A DNA stretch of 64,000 nucleotides, from the NCBI GenBank assembly GCA_903862715.1, contig CAIOYY010000015.1:21638-85637 (forward strand), read 5' to 3'. A program made the position numbers and the translations under genes. Position 1 is the stretch's first letter. Every line of letters begins with the position of its first letter. The stretch comes from an uncultured Alphaproteobacteria bacterium. Lineage in GTDB: Bacteria > Pseudomonadota > Alphaproteobacteria > Micropepsales > Micropepsaceae. The notes beneath the pieces are model-generated. The model was not told where the DNA came from. It worked only from the letters and a program-made list of their open reading frames with translations, and searched no databases. Below are positions 25,006-35,098 of this stretch, in pieces.

Positions 25006-25494
25006 CTATCCTTCTTCCTTGTCGAGATCGGCGTCGATGATATCCGAGACATCTTCCTCGTCTTCTTCGACTTCCTCGAGCAGGGTGTCGTCGTCCTCGT
25101 CGTCATCGTCGTCGAGGTCTTCGAATTCTTCCTCTTCCTCATCGGCGTCTTCCGTCACCGACATGCCGGGAGAGGCTTCTTCTTCCTCGTCTTCAACGAC
25201 TTCCTCGACGATGTCGCCTTCGACTTCGTCGGCGGCCTCTTCTTCTTCGGCCTCTTCGACTTCCTCCTCGTCCTCGTCCTCGAGTTCCTCGTCATCCTCC
25301 GCGTCGGCGACAACACTGGCAGGGCCAGCCGCTTTGGCAGGTTCCGGCGCGCGCGTGCGGCGCTGCTTCAGAAGAATTTCAGGCTCGAAAGAGAAGGCGC
25401 ATTTCGGGCATTCGATGGGACGTTTTTGAAGGTCGTAAAAGCGTGCCGCACAAGAAGGGCAAACGCGTTTCGTCCCGAGATCCGTCTTGGTCAA
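25006..25494 (-). CDS. FYDLN acid domain protein (TIGR02300 family)
   Basis: A 162-residue protein unique to alphaproteobacteria. The N-terminus is a zinc ribbon: LGTKRVCPSCAARFYDLQKRPIECPKCAFSFEP, with the family's FYDL signature. The rest is an extremely acidic low-complexity tail of Asp and Glu runs (for example DDDDDEDDDTLLEEVEEDEED). The ORF track starts 44 codons early; homologues start at residues like MxKxxLGTKR, here a TTG at 25494 with GGGAAG upstream. It may bind basic proteins or nucleic-acid complexes, but the function is unknown. It ends 52 bases before tRNA-Ala and diverges from aroA. Confidence 0.88.
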   Translation of the reverse strand: MTKTDLGTKRVCPSCAARFYDLQKRPIECPKCAFSFEPEILLKQRRTRAPEPAKAAGPASVVADAEDDEELEDEDEEEVEEAEEEEAADEVEGDIVEEVVEDEEEEASPGMSVTEDADEEEEEFEDLDDDDDEDDDTLLEEVEEDEEDVSDIIDADLDKEEG

Positions 25495-25624
25495 GTTTAT
25501 ACTTCCCGCGCAAGAACAAGTGGTCAGAAGGGCGGTGGGTTTGCCATGATCAAGCCGACCTGTCAAAGCTCCCGGCGCAAATCCGGGCTCCGCCCCGTTT
25601 CCCGCCTCGAATATGGTTCTCCCC

Positions 25625-26974
25625 ATGCACGATTCCAGTGCCCCCCAACCGCTTCAGGCCGCGAAAAGCGGGCCACTCACGGGGACGGTTCTTGCCCCCG
25701 GCGACAAATCCATCTCCCACCGCGCCCTGATCCTCGGCGCCATGACCGTCGGGGAAACCCGCATCGAAGGGCTTCTCGAAGCCGAAGACGTGGTGAACAC
25801 CGCAGGCGCCATGCGTAGCCTCGGGGCCTCGCTCGAACGCCTGGGTACGGGCGCCTGGCGCGTTCAGGGTGTGGGTGTCGGCGGCTTTTCGCAGCCCGAT
25901 GGCCCCCTCGATTTTGGCAATTCCGGCACCGGCTGCCGCCTTTCGATGGGCGCGGTGGCGACGACCCCCATCGCCGCCACCTTTACGGGCGATGCTTCCT
26001 TATGCCGCCGCCCGATGAAACGCGTGCTCGAACCGCTGGCGGCCTTCGGACTTGGCTGGAGTGGGAACGATAAGGGGCTTCTGCCGCTGACCCTCACCGG
26101 CGCGGCCGATCCGCTTCCGATCCGTTATATCCTGAAAGTTCCCTCCGCCCAGGTGAAGTCGGCATTGTTGCTCGCCGCGCTGAACGTGCCGGGCACCTCG
26201 ACCATCATCGAGCCCATCGCCACTCGCGATCATACCGAACGCATGCTCCGCGCCTTCGGCGCCGCCATCTCGCTTGAGGAAACCGCGGAAGGCATGGCGA
26301 TTTCGATTACCGGCGAAACCGATTTGAAGCCCGCCGCGATTGCGGTTCCGGCCGATCCGTCCTCGGCGGCCTTTCCGCTGGTCGCGGCCCTCATCACGCC
26401 GGGCTCCGACATTCTGCTCGAACGCGTGATGCTGAATCCAAGCCGCACCGGCATATTGCAGACGCTGAAGGAAATGGGCGGCGACATCACGATCGAGAAC
26501 GAACGTGATATCGGCGGCGAAATCGTCGGCGATATTCGTGTGCGCCATTCCGCGCTGAAGGGCGTCGATGTACCCCCCGAACGCGCGCCCTCGATGATCG
26601 ACGAATTCCCCGTTCTCTCGATCGCGGCGGCCTTTGCCGAAGGCCCAACGACCATGCGCGGCCTCGAAGAATTGCGCGTCAAGGAAAGCGATCGGCTTTC
26701 CGCCGTTGCCGCCGGGCTCAAATCCTGCGGCGTTGCCGTCACCGAAAGCCCCGACGGGCTTGTGGTCGAGGGTTGCGGCCCTGAGGGCGTCAAAGGCGGT
26801 GGTCATGTGCTGACCCATATGGATCACCGCATCGCCATGAGCTTTCTCGTGATGGGCGGCGCGTCGCGCGAACCCGTTCACGTCGATGACAGCGCGATGA
26901 TCGCGACCAGCTTTCCGAATTTCGAAAGCCTGATGGCCGGGCCCGGCGCCCTCATACAGAGACCGAATTCGTGA
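25625..26974 (+). CDS. aroA: 3-phosphoshikimate 1-carboxyvinyltransferase (EPSP synthase)
   Basis: The sixth shikimate-pathway step, joining PEP to shikimate 3-phosphate. The 449-residue protein has [17 protein letters not shown] near residue 24, [11 protein letters not shown] near 100, [17 protein letters not shown], and the C-terminal [16 protein letters not shown] and [14 protein letters not shown] motifs. The segment [14 protein letters not shown] has Ala-lacking context typical of the alphaproteobacterial class II type, as in Agrobacterium CP4-like enzymes, but tolerance to glyphosate cannot be judged here. The start is the ATG at 25625 (MHDSSAPQ), with an alternative four codons upstream. 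The stop overlaps the cmk GTG by four bases. Confidence 0.95.
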   Translation: MHDSSAPQPLQAAKSGPLTGTVLAPGDKSISHRALILGAMTVGETRIEGLLEAEDVVNTAGAMRSLGASLERLGTGAWRVQGVGVGGFSQPDGPLDFGNSGTGCRLSMGAVATTPIAATFTGDASLCRRPMKRVLEPLAAFGLGWSGNDKGLLPLTLTGAADPLPIRYILKVPSAQVKSALLLAALNVPGTSTIIEPIATRDHTERMLRAFGAAISLEETAEGMAISITGETDLKPAAIAVPADPSSAAFPLVAALITPGSDILLERVMLNPSRTGILQTLKEMGGDITIENERDIGGEIVGDIRVRHSALKGVDVPPERAPSMIDEFPVLSIAAAFAEGPTTMRGLEELRVKESDRLSAVAAGLKSCGVAVTESPDGLVVEGCGPEGVKGGGHVLTHMDHRIAMSFLVMGGASREPVHVDDSAMIATSFPNFESLMAGPGALIQRPNS

Positions 26975-27642
26975 CGGACGTGCCTGTCACCGCTCCCGTT
27001 ATCGCCATCGACGGCACCGCCGCCTGTGGCAAGGGCACGCTCGCCCGCAAACTCGGGCTTCATTACGGCTTCGCCCATCTGGATTCCGGCGCGCTCTACC
27101 GTCTGGTCGCGTTGGGCCTGATCGACAGCCAGGGCGATCCCCACGATCACGCCGCCGCCGAACGCGCCGCCCGCGCCATCGATCTTTCGCGCATCGGCGA
27201 TCCCAAAATCCGCACCGACGTGGTCGGCAAGGCGGCGTCCACCGTTGCCGCCTTTCCGGGCGTACGCGCGGCCCTGTTCGCGTATCAGCGCGCCTTCGCC
27301 GCCCGGCCACCCGACGGCAAACGCGGCGCCGTGATCGACGGCCGCGATATCGGCACGGTCATCGCGCCAGAGGCCCCGGCAAAGCTCTTTATCGATGCCA
27401 AGCCGGAAATCCGCGCCCGCCGCCGCCGCCTGGAGCTCGCCTCCCACGGTATTGTCCGGGACGAGGCCGAAATCCTCAGCGAACTCCTTGCCCGCGACGC
27501 CGCCGACCGCAGCCGTCCGATCTCCCCCTTGAGAGAGGCCCCGGACGCCATGTTGCTCGATACCAGCGATTTGGGTATAGACGCGGCGTTCGCGGCGGCC
27601 TTGGCTTTGGTCGATCCCAAAATTCGTCCAAAGCTCGTTTGA
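26971..27642 (+). CDS. cmk: Cytidylate kinase
   Basis: Phosphorylates CMP and dCMP for nucleic-acid and phospholipid synthesis. The 223-residue P-loop kinase has [17 protein letters not shown] near residue 12, [12 protein letters not shown] near 37, [13 protein letters not shown] near 113 and the lid [14 protein letters not shown] near 130. The start is GTG at 26971, overlapping aroA by four bases. The order aroA-cmk-rpsA is conserved across proteobacteria. Confidence 0.95.
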   Translation: MTDVPVTAPVIAIDGTAACGKGTLARKLGLHYGFAHLDSGALYRLVALGLIDSQGDPHDHAAAERAARAIDLSRIGDPKIRTDVVGKAASTVAAFPGVRAALFAYQRAFAARPPDGKRGAVIDGRDIGTVIAPEAPAKLFIDAKPEIRARRRRLELASHGIVRDEAEILSELLARDAADRSRPISPLREAPDAMLLDTSDLGIDAAFAAALALVDPKIRPKLV

Positions 27643-27801
27643 TTCGCTCGCGGTCCGTCTGAAGGGGCTTAAAGGAGGCCCGACGGCTCCGCCGAGTTTC
27701 GCCGTGAAAACATCTCGCAAACTTCAACCCCCCGATTTTCGGGGCCGGTCGTGCTGGCGCGAACGCGCGAAGCCGGTCGTCAACTCATTACAGGAGCATT
27801 C

Positions 27802-29514
27802 ATGGCAAGAGCTGCCGAAAGCATTTCCTCCCCCAGCCGCGACGAATTTGCGGCCATGCTCGAAGAGAGCTTTATCGATCGCGCCCCCGCCGAAGGTTCG
27901 GTGGTCCGTGGCGAGATCGTCGCCATCGAAAACGATTTCGTCATTGTCGACGTCGGTCTGAAGACCGAGGGCCGCGTGCCGCTGAAGGAATTCGGCGTCG
28001 CTGGAATGGCGCCCACGGTTGCCGTCGGCGATCAGGTCGAAGTCTATATCGAACGGGTGGAAAATGCGCTCGGCGAAGCCGTGCTCTCGCGTGATAAGGC
28101 CCGCCGCGAAGAATCCTGGACCCGCCTTGAAAAGGCGTTTGAAGATGTCGGCCGCGTACAGGGCGTGATCTTCGGCCGCGTGAAGGGCGGCTTCACCGTC
28201 GATCTTGACGGCGCGGTCGCGTTCCTTCCGGGCAGCCAGGTCGATGTGCGCCCGGTGCGCGATGTCGGCCCGCTGATGAACATTCAGCAGACCTTCCAGA
28301 TTCTGAAAATGGATCGCCGCCGCGGCAACATCGTCGTGTCGCGTAGAGCCGTTCTTGAAGAACGCCGCGCCGAGGAACGTTCGGAACTCGTCGCAAGCCT
28401 CGCCGAAGGCCAGGAGGTCGAAGGTACCGTCAAGAACATCACCGATTACGGCGCGTTCGTCGATCTCGGCGGCGTTGATGGATTGCTGCATGTCACCGAC
28501 ATTGCATGGCGCCGCGTTTCGCATCCGACCGAAGTCCTCACCGTCGGCCAGAATGTCCGCGTCCAGATCATCAAGGTGAACCAGGATACGCAGCGCATCA
28601 GCCTCGGCATGAAGCAGCTCCAGACCGATCCGTGGGAAGGCGTGGGCGTCAAATACCCCGTCGGCACGCGCTTCAAGGGCAAGGTCACGAATGTCACCGA
28701 TTACGGCGCCTTCGTGGAGCTGGAAGCGGGCGTCGAAGGCCTCGTTCATGTGTCGGAAATGAGCTGGGTGAAGAAGAACGTTCACCCCAACAAGATCGTC
28801 GTTCCCGGTCACGAAGTCGAAGTCATGGTACTGGAAGTCGATTCCAACAAGCGCCGCATCAGCCTCGGCCTGAAGCAGTGCATGGAAAATCCGTGGAGCG
28901 ACTTCACCGAAAAGCATCCGGTGGGCAGCATCATGGAAGGCGAAATCCGCAACATCACCGAGTTCGGTCTGTTCGTCGGACTTCCCGGCGACATCGACGG
29001 CATGGTGCATCTCTCCGACCTTTCCTGGGACAAGCAGGGCGATGTCGCGGTGCAGGATTATGAAAAGGGCCAGACCGTTCAGGTCAAAGTCCTCGACGTC
29101 GATCCCGAGAAGGAACGCATCAGCCTTGGCATCAAGCAGCTTGCGGGCGATCCGATGGACAAAGTCGGCGACCTCAAGAAAGGCCGTGTCGTCACGGTCA
29201 CCGTTATCGAAGTGCAGGATGGCGGTCTTGAAGTCGAACTCAGCGAAGGCGTCCGCGCCTACATCAAGCGCGCCGATCTCGCGCGCGATCGCGCCGATCA
29301 GCGTCCGGAACGTTTCGGCGTCGGCGACAAAATCGATGCGATGATCACCAACGCCGACAAGGCCGGCCGCAAGATCAATCTGTCGATCAAGGCCCGCGAA
29401 ATGGCGGAAGAGAAGGAAGCCGTGCAGCAATACGGCTCCTCCGATTCCGGCGCCTCGCTCGGCGACATTCTGGGTGCCGCTCTGTCGCGCGCGCAGAAGA
29501 AGGACGGCGAATAA
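27802..29514 (+). CDS. rpsA: 30S ribosomal protein S1
   Basis: The mRNA-binding ribosomal protein with six S1 repeats; examples are VEGTVKNITDYGAFVDLGGVDGLLHVTDIAW and FKGKVTNVTDYGAFVELEAGVEGLVHVSEMSW. At 570 residues it is of full length. The start is the ATG at 27802 with CAGGAG upstream; the ORF track adds 17 codons. The 159-base leader has a short hairpin, CCCCGA-TTT-TCGGGG at 27730-27744, that could take part in S1 autoregulation. A strong terminator follows. The 568-residue antisense ORF is a shadow. Confidence 0.97.
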   Translation: MARAAESISSPSRDEFAAMLEESFIDRAPAEGSVVRGEIVAIENDFVIVDVGLKTEGRVPLKEFGVAGMAPTVAVGDQVEVYIERVENALGEAVLSRDKARREESWTRLEKAFEDVGRVQGVIFGRVKGGFTVDLDGAVAFLPGSQVDVRPVRDVGPLMNIQQTFQILKMDRRRGNIVVSRRAVLEERRAEERSELVASLAEGQEVEGTVKNITDYGAFVDLGGVDGLLHVTDIAWRRVSHPTEVLTVGQNVRVQIIKVNQDTQRISLGMKQLQTDPWEGVGVKYPVGTRFKGKVTNVTDYGAFVELEAGVEGLVHVSEMSWVKKNVHPNKIVVPGHEVEVMVLEVDSNKRRISLGLKQCMENPWSDFTEKHPVGSIMEGEIRNITEFGLFVGLPGDIDGMVHLSDLSWDKQGDVAVQDYEKGQTVQVKVLDVDPEKERISLGIKQLAGDPMDKVGDLKKGRVVTVTVIEVQDGGLEVELSEGVRAYIKRADLARDRADQRPERFGVGDKIDAMITNADKAGRKINLSIKAREMAEEKEAVQQYGSSDSGASLGDILGAALSRAQKKDGE

Positions 29515-29544
29515 GGGGCAGGTAACGTCCCGTATTTAAAAGGC

Positions 29545-29585
29545 AAAGGCGCTCTTTCCGGAAGGAAAGGGCGCCTTTCTTTTTT
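29545..29585 (+). terminator. Rho-independent terminator of rpsA
   Basis: AAAGGCGC and GCGCCTTT, extended by CTTTCC/GGAAAG, form a long stem followed by CTTTTTT. It lies 30 bases after rpsA. Confidence 0.92.
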
Positions 29586-29629
29586 CACAATGCCGCGGGT
29601 GCTTCTTTCACAATGCCGCGGGGTGCTTC
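29583..29629. repeat. Tandem duplication of a 23-24 base segment
   Basis: TTTCACAATGCCGCGGGTGC plus TTC occurs twice in direct succession (29583-29605 and 29606-29629); the second copy has one extra G. It begins inside the T tract of the rpsA terminator. Confidence 0.85.
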
Positions 29630-29717
29630 CGGGATGTCCTTGTGGGCGCAAGCAATTCCCCATAATCTTCGCGTAATAGCGTCGTTTCAACGGGCGCTGC
29701 TTCGGGGGAGAGACAAT

Positions 29718-30782
29718 ATGAAGAAGGTTCTTGGCGTCGCTATCGCCACCATTTCGATCAGTGTGCTGGCCGCTTGCGGACAAGAGCCCGCCGCGCCGAC
29801 GCAGGCTGAAGTCCCGGCCGAGGTCCCTGCTGCCGAGCCTGCGCCTGTCGCCGAAGCTGCGCCTGCCGCTGCCCCCGCCGAAGCCGCCCCCGCGGGCGCG
29901 TTCGAACCGCCCGCATGGGCCTATCCCGTCATGGATGAAGGCCGTGGCCGCGGTCCTGACGATGGCACGCTTCATACCGTTCCGGGCAGCACGCTGCAGC
30001 TGACGCAGACCCAGATCAACGACCCCTTCAATCCGCCAGACTGGTATCCCGACGAACATCCGCCGATGCCGGAAGTGGTGGCGCATGGCCGCCAGCCGGA
30101 TGTGCGCGCCTGCGCCCAGTGCCACATGCCGCATGGCGCGGGGCATCCCGAATCCTCCGGCCTCGCGGGTCTTCCCGCTGGTTACATCGTCGAACAGCTC
30201 GAAGCCTATGCCTCCGGCGAACGCGTCAGCCTCATTCCCGCCCGCTCGGCCAGCATGGTCACCATCGCCAGCGCCATGACCCCTCAGGAAATGCAGGACG
30301 CCGCCGCTTATTTCTCGTCGCTGCCGCCGGTGAAATGGATCACCGTGCATGAAGCGACCGAAGTGCCGGTCACCTTTGTCGGTGCCGGCAATATGCGTCA
30401 CGCCGAGGTCGGGGATGCCGCCGGCATGGAGCCGCTGGGCAACCGCATCATCGAAATTCCCGAAGATTCCGAACGCGCCGAACTGCGCGATTCGCATAGC
30501 CCGTTCCAGGCTTTCGTGCCGGTCGGCAGCATCGCGAAGGGCGAAGCGGTCTCGGCCGCGGGCAATTGCGCGCTGTGCCACGGCGCAGACCTCAAGGGCG
30601 GCTTGGCCAATATCCCGGCCATCGCCGGTCGTTCGCCGATCTACATCGCGCGCCAATTGTTCGACATCAAATATGGCGCCCGCAAAGGCGCGGCGGTCGG
30701 CCTGATGCAGGGCGTGGTCGCGACGCTTTCGGACGACGACATTCTGAACCTCTCGGCCTATGCGGCCTCGCTCGAACCCTGA
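29718..30782 (+). CDS. Diheme cytochrome c lipoprotein
   Basis: A 354-residue electron-transfer protein. A lipoprotein signal (MKKVLGVAIATISISVLAACG, lipobox LAAC) is followed by a long Pro/Ala/Glu linker (residues 22-65) and two cytochrome c domains with CAQCH near residue 132 and CALCH near residue 284. Axial Met candidates are in MTPQEMQDAAAYF and GLMQGVVATLSDDDILNLSAYAAS, typical of cytochrome c4/c553-type folds. It is expected to be anchored in a membrane facing the periplasm. No oxidase or dehydrogenase gene is adjacent, so the partner is unknown. The start is the ATG at 29718; it ends in a terminator. Confidence 0.9.
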   Translation: MKKVLGVAIATISISVLAACGQEPAAPTQAEVPAEVPAAEPAPVAEAAPAAAPAEAAPAGAFEPPAWAYPVMDEGRGRGPDDGTLHTVPGSTLQLTQTQINDPFNPPDWYPDEHPPMPEVVAHGRQPDVRACAQCHMPHGAGHPESSGLAGLPAGYIVEQLEAYASGERVSLIPARSASMVTIASAMTPQEMQDAAAYFSSLPPVKWITVHEATEVPVTFVGAGNMRHAEVGDAAGMEPLGNRIIEIPEDSERAELRDSHSPFQAFVPVGSIAKGEAVSAAGNCALCHGADLKGGLANIPAIAGRSPIYIARQLFDIKYGARKGAAVGLMQGVVATLSDDDILNLSAYAASLEP

Positions 30783-30807
30783 TCTGAGGGGGTAAGCGTT
30801 CTCGAAC

Positions 30808-30846
30808 AAGGGCACGTCGGTCAAAGCCGGCGTGCCCTTTTCTTTT
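30808..30846 (+). terminator. Rho-independent terminator of the cytochrome c gene
   Basis: AAGGGCACG pairs with CGTGCCCTT, followed by TTCTTTT. It is 26 bases after the stop codon. Confidence 0.88.
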
Positions 30847-31002
30847 CCGGGCTGAGCCCTTGGGCAGGTCTTCGATTTCTACAAAACCCCTTGTTTCCTA
30901 GAGGCTTACGCGCCTTCGCCCTGTTGACGGCTCGGCCCGGCTTTGGCAGGGTACCCTCAAATGGGGTGGGCGAGAGGGATGCTCGTCATTGGGGGCTGGA
31001 GC

Positions 31003-31296
31003 ATGATTAAATCGGAATTGGTAGCGCGCCTGTCGGAGCGTTATCCGCATCTGTATCATCGCGACGTCGAACGCATCGTCTCCACGGTGCTTGATGAAAT
31101 CACCAAAGCGCTTGCCACCGGCGATCGTGTGGAACTTCGCGGCTTCGGCGCGTTCTCGGTGAAAGTCCGACCGGCGCGTCTGGGGCGAAATCCGCGTACC
31201 GGCGAAGCTGTCGATGTGCATGAAAAGCGCGTTCCGTTTTTCCGCACCGGCAAGGAACTGCGCGAGCGCCTGAACAACGCGCCGGACGGCCGTTAG
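31003..31296 (+). CDS. ihfB: Integration host factor beta subunit
   Basis: DNA-bending nucleoid protein, the partner of IhfA. The 97-residue protein has [33 protein letters not shown] and the arm [17 protein letters not shown] followed by [17 protein letters not shown], the IHF-beta signature. The start is the ATG at 31003. As in many proteobacteria it is followed by lapA and leads into the pyrF-trp cluster, to which it may be transcriptionally linked (6-base gap to lapA). Confidence 0.94.
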   Translation: MIKSELVARLSERYPHLYHRDVERIVSTVLDEITKALATGDRVELRGFGAFSVKVRPARLGRNPRTGEAVDVHEKRVPFFRTGKELRERLNNAPDGR

Positions 31297-31302
31297 GAAT
31301 TC

Positions 31303-31560
31303 GTGCGCCTCTCGACTCTCCTGGTGGTGATTCCGGTAGTGGCCGTCGCGGCGGTTGCCGCCGTGTCCAATCGAACGCCCGTCACCTTCAGCCTCGATCC
31401 CTTCTCCATGGACACGCCCGCGCTGGCCGTGACGATGCCGCTCTTTCTGCTGATTTTCCTCACCTTTTTGCTGGGCGTGGTGCTGGGTGGGCTCACCGTA
31501 TGGTGGCGGCGCACGGCCCTCGCGCGCGCACGTTCCGTGAGCTTCGTCGCGCGCGACTGA
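31303..31560 (+). CDS. lapA: LapA domain (DUF1049) inner-membrane protein
   Basis: An 85-residue protein with two membrane segments (LSTLLVVIPVVAVAAVAAVSN and MPLFLLIFLTFLLGVVLGGLTVWW) and a short basic C-terminus. In E. coli LapA works beside LapB, which controls LpxC stability and thus LPS amount; LapB is not adjacent here. The start is GTG at 31303. The conserved position directly behind ihfB supports the call. Confidence 0.85.
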   Translation: MRLSTLLVVIPVVAVAAVAAVSNRTPVTFSLDPFSMDTPALAVTMPLFLLIFLTFLLGVVLGGLTVWWRRTALARARSVSFVARD

Positions 31561-31602
31561 TTTTGCTTGCGCCTTCTTCACGGCTTCGGGATAGATCGCG
31601 CC

Positions 31603-32322
31603 ATGTCCGGTCTTTCCTCCGCCCATCCCGTCTTCGTTGCCCTCGATACGACATCGCGCGAAAAGGCGCTGGCGATAGCCAATGCGGTTGCGCCCCATGT
31701 TGGCGGTCTGAAAGTCGGTCTCGAATTTATCAGCGCGCTGGGTCCCGACGGGATTCGCGCCATGGTTGCGACGGGATTGCCGGTCTTCGCCGATGTGAAG
31801 TTTCACGACATCCCCAACACCGTCGCGGGCGCCGTGCGCGCGCTCGCGCCTTTGGGCCCCGCGATCATCGATGTTCATGCCGCAGGCGGCTCGGCCATGA
31901 TGCGCGCCGCGCGCGATGCGGCGGCGGAAACGACCCCGCGCGCCAAAATCATCGCCGTAACGGTCCTGACCAGCCTCGATTCGCCCGGGCTGGCGGAAAC
32001 CGGTGTCGCCGCCTCGCCGCTCGATCAGGTCGTGCGCCTCGCGCGCCTGGCTCAGGGCGCGGGTCTCGATGGCGTTGTCTGCAGCCCGCTGGAGATTGCT
32101 GCCGTTCGCAAGGCCTGCGGCCCCGGCTTCCTGATCGTTACGCCGGGCGTCCGGCCCGCAGGCGCGGCGCTGGGCGACCAGCAGCGGGTGATGACCCCGG
32201 GAGAGGCCATTTCGGCGGGCGCGGACTTTCTGGTCGTCGGGCGCCCGATTACCGGGGCCAGCGATCCCGCCGCCGCCGCCCGTGCCATTGCCGCGGAATG
32301 CGCGCACGCCGCCCTGTCTTGA
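31603..32322 (+). CDS. pyrF: Orotidine 5'-phosphate decarboxylase
   Basis: The last step of UMP synthesis. The 239-residue TIM barrel has LKVGLEFI near residue 39 and the catalytic FADVKFHDIPNTV near 63, where Asp-x-Lys-x-x-Asp carries the active site. C-terminal phosphate-binding segments are TPGVRPAG and GADFLVVGRPITGA. The start is the ATG at 31603 (MSGLSSAHP). It lies between lapA and trpF in the same direction. Confidence 0.95.
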   Translation: MSGLSSAHPVFVALDTTSREKALAIANAVAPHVGGLKVGLEFISALGPDGIRAMVATGLPVFADVKFHDIPNTVAGAVRALAPLGPAIIDVHAAGGSAMMRAARDAAAETTPRAKIIAVTVLTSLDSPGLAETGVAASPLDQVVRLARLAQGAGLDGVVCSPLEIAAVRKACGPGFLIVTPGVRPAGAALGDQQRVMTPGEAISAGADFLVVGRPITGASDPAAAARAIAAECAHAALS

Positions 32323-32394
32323 GCCGGGCGTCGCCACCGGTTCCGATGTCGGAGCTTGATTTGCCGGGCCGTGGGGGGCGATAAGCGGCCCCTT

Positions 32395-33054
32395 ATGAGC
32401 GTTCAGGTCAAGATCTGCGGGATCAATACCATCGACGCGGCCGATGCCGTCGCCCGTGCGGGCGCCGATTTCGCCGGGCTGGTCTTCTTTCCGAAGAGCC
32501 CGCGTCACGTCAGCTACGATCAGGCGATGGCGTTGACGGATCGTTTGCGCGGCGGGCCTCAGATTGTCGGACTGTTCGTGAACGCTGACGATTCAACGAT
32601 TGCCGAGGCCATTGCCTCCGCGCGCCCCGATTATCTGCAGTTGCACGGCACCGAAACACCGGCGCGCACCGGGCAGATCGCTGCTCGTTTTGGTGTGCCC
32701 ATCATCAAGGCGCTTGCCATCGCGGAGCCCGCCGATCTTGCCGCGGCGAAAGCCTATGACGAGGTAGCCGATCATATTCTGTTCGATGCGAAAGCCCCGG
32801 CCCATGCCGAACGTCCCGGTGGTCATGGCGCGCCCTTCGACTGGAAAATTCTCTCCGGTCTTGTCCTGTCGCGGCCCTTCATCCTTGCAGGCGGTCTGAC
32901 GGCGGAAAATGTCGGGCGCGCGGTGCGTGCATCGGGCGCGCAAATGGTCGATACGTCGTCCGGCGTGGAAATCGCACCCGGCAGAAAAAGCCCGGAAAAA
33001 ATCATCGAATTCGTGAAAGCATCACGCAACGCCTCCTATTCGGAATCGGCATGA
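32395..33054 (+). CDS. trpF: Phosphoribosylanthranilate isomerase
   Basis: The third step from chorismate to tryptophan. The 219-residue TIM barrel starts [12 protein letters not shown], with the catalytic Cys in KICGI, the Asp in [17 protein letters not shown] near residue 130, and the phosphate site [12 protein letters not shown] and DTSSGVE. It overlaps trpB by four bases, so trpF-trpB-trpA are translationally coupled, the usual alphaproteobacterial arrangement. Confidence 0.95.
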   Translation: MSVQVKICGINTIDAADAVARAGADFAGLVFFPKSPRHVSYDQAMALTDRLRGGPQIVGLFVNADDSTIAEAIASARPDYLQLHGTETPARTGQIAARFGVPIIKALAIAEPADLAAAKAYDEVADHILFDAKAPAHAERPGGHGAPFDWKILSGLVLSRPFILAGGLTAENVGRAVRASGAQMVDTSSGVEIAPGRKSPEKIIEFVKASRNASYSESA

Positions 33055-34268
33055 CCCTTACAAGCCTCAACACTTATCGCTCGGGTCCCGACTCCGGCGG
33101 TCATTTCGGCACTTTCGGCGGACGCTATGTGGCTGAAACGCTGATGCCGCTTCTGCTGCAGCTGGAACAGGCCTATGCGGACGCGCAGAAGGATCCCGCC
33201 TTTCAGGCCGAGCTGGATCATCTCCTCAAGCATTATGTCGGCAGGCCGAGCCCGCTCTATTTCGCCGAACGCCTCACCGCCTATCTCGGCGGCGCGAAAA
33301 TCTATCTGAAACGCGAAGATCTCAATCACACCGGCGCGCACAAGATCAATAATTGCATCGGGCAGATTCTGCTCGCGCGCCGCATGGGCAAAACCCGCAT
33401 CATCGCCGAAACCGGCGCCGGCCAGCATGGCGTGGCCACCGCGACCGTCTCTGCGCGCTTCGGTTATCCTTGCGTTGTCTATATGGGCGAGGTCGATATC
33501 GAACGGCAGAAGCCGAATGTCTTCCGCATGAATCTGCTTGGCGCCGAAGTGCGCGGCGTGTCGTCGGGTTCGCGCACGCTGAAAGACGCGATGAACGAAG
33601 CGTTGCGCGACTGGGTCGCCAATGTGCACGACACGTTCTACATCATCGGCTCAGCGGCGGGTCCGCATCCTTATCCCGCGATGGTGCGCGATTTTCAGGC
33701 CGTCATCGGCAAGGAAATGCGCGAACAGATCTTGGAAGTCGAAGGCCGCCTTCCCGATATGCTGATCGCCTGTGTCGGTGGCGGCTCCAATGCCATCGGC
33801 ATGTTTCATCCCTTCCTCGACGATCCCGATGTCGCCATCTGTGGCGTTGAAGCGGCGGGCGAGGGCGTCGATACGCCCCGCCATGCGGCAACCATCGGCA
33901 AGGGCACACCGGGCGTTCTGCACGGCGCGCGTTCCTACCTGTTACAGGACCAGGATGGCCAGATCGCCGAAGCCCATTCGATTTCGGCGGGCCTCGATTA
34001 TCCCGGTGTCGGCCCAGAACATTCCTGGCTGAAGGATGTGGGGCGCGTCTCCTATCAATCGGTCACCGATGCCGAAGCGCTGGACGCCTTTCAAAAACTG
34101 AGCAGCCTTGAGGGTATCATTCCGGCGCTGGAGTCCTCGCATGCCATTGCCCATGCGATGCGCGTCGCGCCGTCCATGAGAAAGGACGAGGTCATCGTCA
34201 TCAATCTTTCGGGACGCGGCGACAAGGACATCTTTACCGCCGCCGATGCGTTGGGCAAAAAAATATGA
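33051..34268 (+). CDS. trpB: Tryptophan synthase beta subunit
   Basis: The PLP enzyme that joins indole and serine. The 405-residue protein has [21 protein letters not shown] near residue 88, with Lys of HKINN as the PLP anchor, [12 protein letters not shown] near 116, and [13 protein letters not shown] near 240. Four-base overlaps at both ends couple it to trpF and trpA, with which it forms the channelling complex. Confidence 0.98.
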   Translation: MTLTSLNTYRSGPDSGGHFGTFGGRYVAETLMPLLLQLEQAYADAQKDPAFQAELDHLLKHYVGRPSPLYFAERLTAYLGGAKIYLKREDLNHTGAHKINNCIGQILLARRMGKTRIIAETGAGQHGVATATVSARFGYPCVVYMGEVDIERQKPNVFRMNLLGAEVRGVSSGSRTLKDAMNEALRDWVANVHDTFYIIGSAAGPHPYPAMVRDFQAVIGKEMREQILEVEGRLPDMLIACVGGGSNAIGMFHPFLDDPDVAICGVEAAGEGVDTPRHAATIGKGTPGVLHGARSYLLQDQDGQIAEAHSISAGLDYPGVGPEHSWLKDVGRVSYQSVTDAEALDAFQKLSSLEGIIPALESSHAIAHAMRVAPSMRKDEVIVINLSGRGDKDIFTAADALGKKI

Positions 34269-35098
34269 GCCGTCTGGAAAAACGTTTCGCGCAATTGCGC
34301 GCCGCCGACCGCGCGGCCTTCGTGCCATTCCTCACGGCGGGCGATCCCGATGCCGAAACCGCATTCGCCATTCTGGAAAAGCTCCCTGAAGCGGGTGCCG
34401 ATGTCATCGAACTCGGCATGCCCTTTTCCGATCCGATGGCCGATGGCCCGGCCATTCAGGCGTCTTCCATGCGTGCGCTGCAAGCGGGCATGAATGTTAA
34501 AGGCACACTCGCGATGGTCGCGCGCTTTCGTGAACGCGACAACACAACGCCCATCGTCTTGATGGGCTATTTCAATCCCATCCATGCCTATGGCGTGGAA
34601 CGCTTTGTCCAGGATGCCGCGCGTGCCGGCGTCGATGGTTTCATCGTGGTCGATCTCGGGCCTTCGGAAGACGAAGTGCTGCGCACCCCAGCGAACAAAG
34701 CGGATATAGACATCATCCGTCTCGCAACGCCGACGACGGACGCGGCGCGCCTTCCCGCCGTGCTCGATGGCGCGGGCGGCTATCTTTACTATGTTTCGGT
34801 CGCGGGCGTGACGGGCACGAAGAATGTTCCCGAAGAGGAAGTCCGCGTTGCCGTCGAGCGTATCCGCAAAAGCACGAACCTTCCCTGCGCCGTCGGCTTT
34901 GGCATTCGTACGCCGGAACAGGCTGCCGCCATTGCACGTATTGCCGATGCGGCCGTTGTCGGTTCCGCCATTGTGTCGGGAATTGGCGCGGGTGCGACGG
35001 CGGGTACACCCAGGGCGCAGCTCGTGGAAGAGACGTTAAGCTTTTGCGAGAGCTTGGCGAATGCCGTTCACAAGGCCCGGATCAAGGTCGGGGTTTAA
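34265..35098 (+). CDS. trpA: Tryptophan synthase alpha subunit
   Basis: Cleaves indole 3-glycerol phosphate and passes indole to TrpB. The 277-residue protein has catalytic Glu in [21 protein letters not shown] near residue 49 and Asp in the same motif, with [12 protein letters not shown] near 100 and the phosphate loop [14 protein letters not shown] near 212. The ATG overlaps the trpB stop by four bases. Confidence 0.97.
   Translation: MSRLEKRFAQLRAADRAAFVPFLTAGDPDAETAFAILEKLPEAGADVIELGMPFSDPMADGPAIQASSMRALQAGMNVKGTLAMVARFRERDNTTPIVLMGYFNPIHAYGVERFVQDAARAGVDGFIVVDLGPSEDEVLRTPANKADIDIIRLATPTTDAARLPAVLDGAGGYLYYVSVAGVTGTKNVPEEEVRVAVERIRKSTNLPCAVGFGIRTPEQAAAIARIADAAVVGSAIVSGIGAGATAGTPRAQLVEETLSFCESLANAVHKARIKVGV

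Noticed and set aside
25019-25429. Poly-Ser ORF opposite the FYDLN-acid gene
   Set aside because: It is only the complement of GAA/GAC-type codons in the acidic tail.
25625-26974. Claim that this AroA is glyphosate-insensitive
   Set aside because: Class assignment needs an alignment of active-site residues that I cannot make reliably by eye.
27724-29430. 568-residue antisense ORF over rpsA
   Set aside because: It is an open complementary frame created by strong codon bias; it lacks family features, while the plus-strand S1 repeats are unambiguous.
29298-32508. Long antisense ORFs of 508 and 536 residues over the cytochrome, ihfB, lapA and pyrF genes
   Set aside because: They span several clearly coding plus-strand genes with recognisable motifs and have Arg/Gly-rich shadow composition.
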